A stretch of DNA of 7,427 bases from an uncultured Verrucomicrobiales bacterium. Lineage in GTDB: Bacteria > Verrucomicrobiota > Verrucomicrobiia > Verrucomicrobiales > Akkermansiaceae. The DNA lies in the NCBI GenBank assembly GCA_937952875.1, contig CALFDI010000213.1, positions 1 to 7,427 of the forward strand, written 5' to 3'. The position numbers and the translations under genes were made by a program. Shown here one piece after another: positions 5,871-7,427 of the stretch. The notes under the pieces are model-generated. The model saw nothing but the letters and a program-made list of their open reading frames with translations, made no database searches and was not told where the DNA came from. Every line of letters starts with the position of its first letter. Position 1 is the first letter of the stretch.

Positions 5871-6446
5871 ATGAAGTATTTACCATCACTCATAGCATTT
5901 CTGTTTATCTTCTCAGCGGCTCTATCCGCGAGTGCTCAGGTGCCAAAGAAGCAGCCTGGATCTCGCTACACATCCATGTGGAAAGACTCTCTATTCACTT
6001 CAAAGCCACCACCACCAGATAAACAGGAAGACAAAACATTTGAAGACTGGACACTTGTCGGAGTGGCGAAGACGCCGACTGGGCCACGCGTGACTCTTTT
6101 GAATAAAAAAGACCGGACAAAACGAATCACCATATCTGATGGCAAATCCGTTCAAGGGTTCGAAGTGGTCTCCGTTAACATGTCGAGAAATTACAAAGAA
6201 TCGACCGTTAAGGTGAGATCATCAGGCGGAAAAGTCGGCGAAATCGGTGTGGACTTAAAAGTGTCTTCTCTGAAAAAGGCAGCTCCTAGAGCCGGAGCTA
6301 AGCCAAAAAGGGGTGCCCAGAAAAAGCAGAACACAAGACGCAATATTACCCCACCGATCCCTAACGCGAATTCAAGAAACAAGAACAATAATTCGAACAA
6401 CAAGAAGACGAAAAAGCGTCCACGTATTGTTCGTCCGCGCAAATAA
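5871..6446 (+). CDS. Exported protein in the gspC position, HR/PilP-like middle region and basic Asn-rich tail
   Basis: I do not recognise this 191-aa protein by sequence. It has an N-terminal hydrophobic segment (about 3-22) ending SASAQ, which looks like a signal peptide cut after Ala22; if uncut it would be a membrane anchor. A Pro/Lys-rich linker (24-56) leads to a small beta-rich region, FEDWTLVGVAKTPTGPRVTL (57-76) to VGEIGVDLKV (122-131). Its pattern (W-x-L-x-G-V..., nonpolar turn, 'I.dGksVqGFeVVsVn') recalls the HR domain of GspC and PilP, which binds the secretin N0 domain. The tail (132-191) is dominated by Lys, Arg, Asn and Pro and is probably disordered. It lies 12 bases after gspM and 24 before gspD, the place where a GspC equivalent would be useful. 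There is no lipobox Cys and no PDZ domain. The GspC-like role is inference. Confidence 0.6.
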   Translation: MKYLPSLIAFLFIFSAALSASAQVPKKQPGSRYTSMWKDSLFTSKPPPPDKQEDKTFEDWTLVGVAKTPTGPRVTLLNKKDRTKRITISDGKSVQGFEVVSVNMSRNYKESTVKVRSSGGKVGEIGVDLKVSSLKKAAPRAGAKPKRGAQKKQNTRRNITPPIPNANSRNKNNNSNNKKTKKRPRIVRPRK

Positions 6447-6470
6447 ACCTCGTTCTCACATTCCATTTAC

Positions 6471-7427
6471 ATGAAAATCCTTCTCTCTTATTTTTCCATC
6501 TTCACACTTGCGGGAGCGTCAGCACTGTATGCGCAGGTTCCTCCTCCGGAGGCGAATGATCTCCCTGATGTGCCAGGCTTAAAGCCAGTCGTGGATGCTG
6601 GTGCTGTCATTTATGAAAATGGCTTCCAAGAAAGCAATATGGACGGTCAAGGTGTCGCCGATCTCTACCGGACTTTGACAAAGGACCGCGTGCGTGTCCT
6701 CGTTTCTTCCGAAGCGGCTGCAGCAGAATTCCGCTTCATACAGCCTGGTCCTCTGACCGGAGCAGAAGCGATCGAGTTGTTAGAAAAGCAGCTTCTGATG
6801 GAGAACTTCGTCCTCGTGAAAAGCGGGGAAAATCAGGTTAAGCTCGTTTTAAATTCCAGCACAGAAGTTCCTATTATTGATGGGGCGCAGAACTTTCCCG
6901 TAGCAGATCGCTTGATCACGTATGATATGGAGCTCAGTCATTTGTCTGCAGATGATGCTGCACGCACATTCCAGCAGATCATTGGCTCAGATACTGGCAC
7001 AACTGTCGTTCCCGTGCCGAATGCTCAACTCATCGTGATTACAGCTAAATCACAAGTCATTAAGAAATTGATCCAATTGAAGGATCGTATCGATGTTCCT
7101 CCTTCAGATATTAGTCGCCGCTGGGTTCCAGTGAGATACGCAGATGTCGAAGAAATCGCAGAAATTCTCAATCAAATCTTCGGCCAATCATCAGGCGGAG
7201 GAGGCGGTGGCGCAGCTCGTCGAGGAGGAGGCGGTGGCGCAGCTCCTAATCCAGCAGCAGCGGCAGCGGCAGCAGCGGCTGGTGTCAATGCTAGACCAAA
7301 TGACGAAAATCCACCTCAGATCATTCCTGACCGTCGGACAAACCGTATCTTTCTTCTCGGTCGCCCGATCGATCTCGTCTTCATCGAAGACCTCATCGCA
7401 GACTTTGATAAGCCAACAGATACTCGC
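6471..7427 (+). CDS. gspD: Type II secretion outer-membrane secretin GspD, N-terminal part (truncated by window edge)
   Basis: The frame from ATG 6471 is open for 319 codons to the edge. A signal peptide (MKILLSYFSIFTLAGASALYA, cut before Gln22) precedes an acidic Pro-rich linker. Then come the periplasmic domains of a secretin: N0 (about 45-128, with ADLYRTLTKDRVRVLVSSEA and LTGAEAIELLEKQLLMENF), N1 (about 148-208, with TYDMELSHLSADDAARTFQQ, VVPVPNAQLIVITAKSQVIK and LKDRID) and N2 (about 216-315, with RWVPVRYADVEEIAEILNQI and PDRRTNRIFLLGRPIDLVF). N2 is interrupted between its helix and second strand by a Gly/Ala-rich insert (242-270). The N3 and barrel regions are outside the window. In the assembled machine GspD forms the outer-membrane channel and N0 contacts GspC. 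Twenty-four bases separate it from the preceding gene; no Shine-Dalgarno is evident. Confidence 0.93.
   Translation, partial: MKILLSYFSIFTLAGASALYAQVPPPEANDLPDVPGLKPVVDAGAVIYENGFQESNMDGQGVADLYRTLTKDRVRVLVSSEAAAAEFRFIQPGPLTGAEAIELLEKQLLMENFVLVKSGENQVKLVLNSSTEVPIIDGAQNFPVADRLITYDMELSHLSADDAARTFQQIIGSDTGTTVVPVPNAQLIVITAKSQVIKKLIQLKDRIDVPPSDISRRWVPVRYADVEEIAEILNQIFGQSSGGGGGGAARRGGGGGAAPNPAAAAAAAAAGVNARPNDENPPQIIPDRRTNRIFLLGRPIDLVFIEDLIADFDKPTDTR
7197..7245 (+). repeat. Two direct copies of a 22-bp unit, 27-bp period, in the gspD N2 insert
   Basis: Identical 22-base units occupy 7197-7218 and 7224-7245, each starting GGAGGAGGCGG and ending GGCGCAGCTC. With a 27-base (nine-codon) offset the reading frame is preserved and the product is Gly-rich with AA at each unit end. 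The next bases (to 7280) encode NPAAAAAAAAAG from mixed GCA/GCG codons. Perfect identity suggests recent tandem duplication of this linker. Confidence 0.85.

Noticed and set aside
1..7427. CRISPR arrays, tRNA or rRNA genes, insertion sequences
   Set aside because: No spaced direct-repeat array, cloverleaf-like segment, rRNA signature or transposase frame was seen on either strand.

Overview
The window looks like the chromosome of a Gram-negative, didermic bacterium of moderate GC (roughly half, by eye). The outer-membrane secretin and a full set of type II secretion pseudopilins show the didermic envelope. Gene order, the two signal peptides ending in A|QVP, the frequent lack of Shine-Dalgarno sequences and the neighbouring carboxynorspermidine-synthase-like gene would fit a member of the Verrucomicrobiota/PVC group. 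That placement is inference from general familiarity, not from a search.

Layout: positions 1 to about 90 are a short GC-rich stretch (about 69% GC) that does not belong to the gene it abuts and is probably a chimeric or foreign end. From about 88 to 615, on the minus strand, lies the N-terminal 176 codons of a saccharopine-dehydrogenase-family enzyme, most like carboxynorspermidine synthase. A 158-base divergent intergenic region (616-773) holds phased A-tracts and a perfect 10-bp palindrome. From 774 to the right edge, nine tightly packed plus-strand genes form one apparent operon: gspG, gspH, gspI, gspJ, gspK, a gspL-like gene, a gspM-like gene, a signal-peptide protein in the gspC slot, and the start of gspD, which is cut by the window edge.

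How the genes work together: GspG is the major pseudopilin of the periplasmic pseudopilus. GspH, I, J and K are the minor pseudopilins that would form its tip. The GspL-like and GspM-like proteins form the inner-membrane platform that links the assembly ATPase (GspE, not in the window) to the pseudopilus. The 5871-6446 product may take the GspC role of connecting platform and secretin. GspD is the outer-membrane secretin, of which only the signal peptide and periplasmic N0-N1-N2 region are present. GspE, GspF and prepilin peptidase GspO are absent here and must be encoded downstream or elsewhere. Compared with the textbook order C-D-E-F-G-H-I-J-K-L-M, this operon is permuted: G to M come first, then C-like and D.

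The most unusual points are the abrupt composition and reading-frame break near 88-96, the glycine-rich additions in both GspJ and GspD, the Lys/Arg/Asn-rich tail of the GspC-slot protein, and a possible pair of competing hairpins between gspG and gspH.
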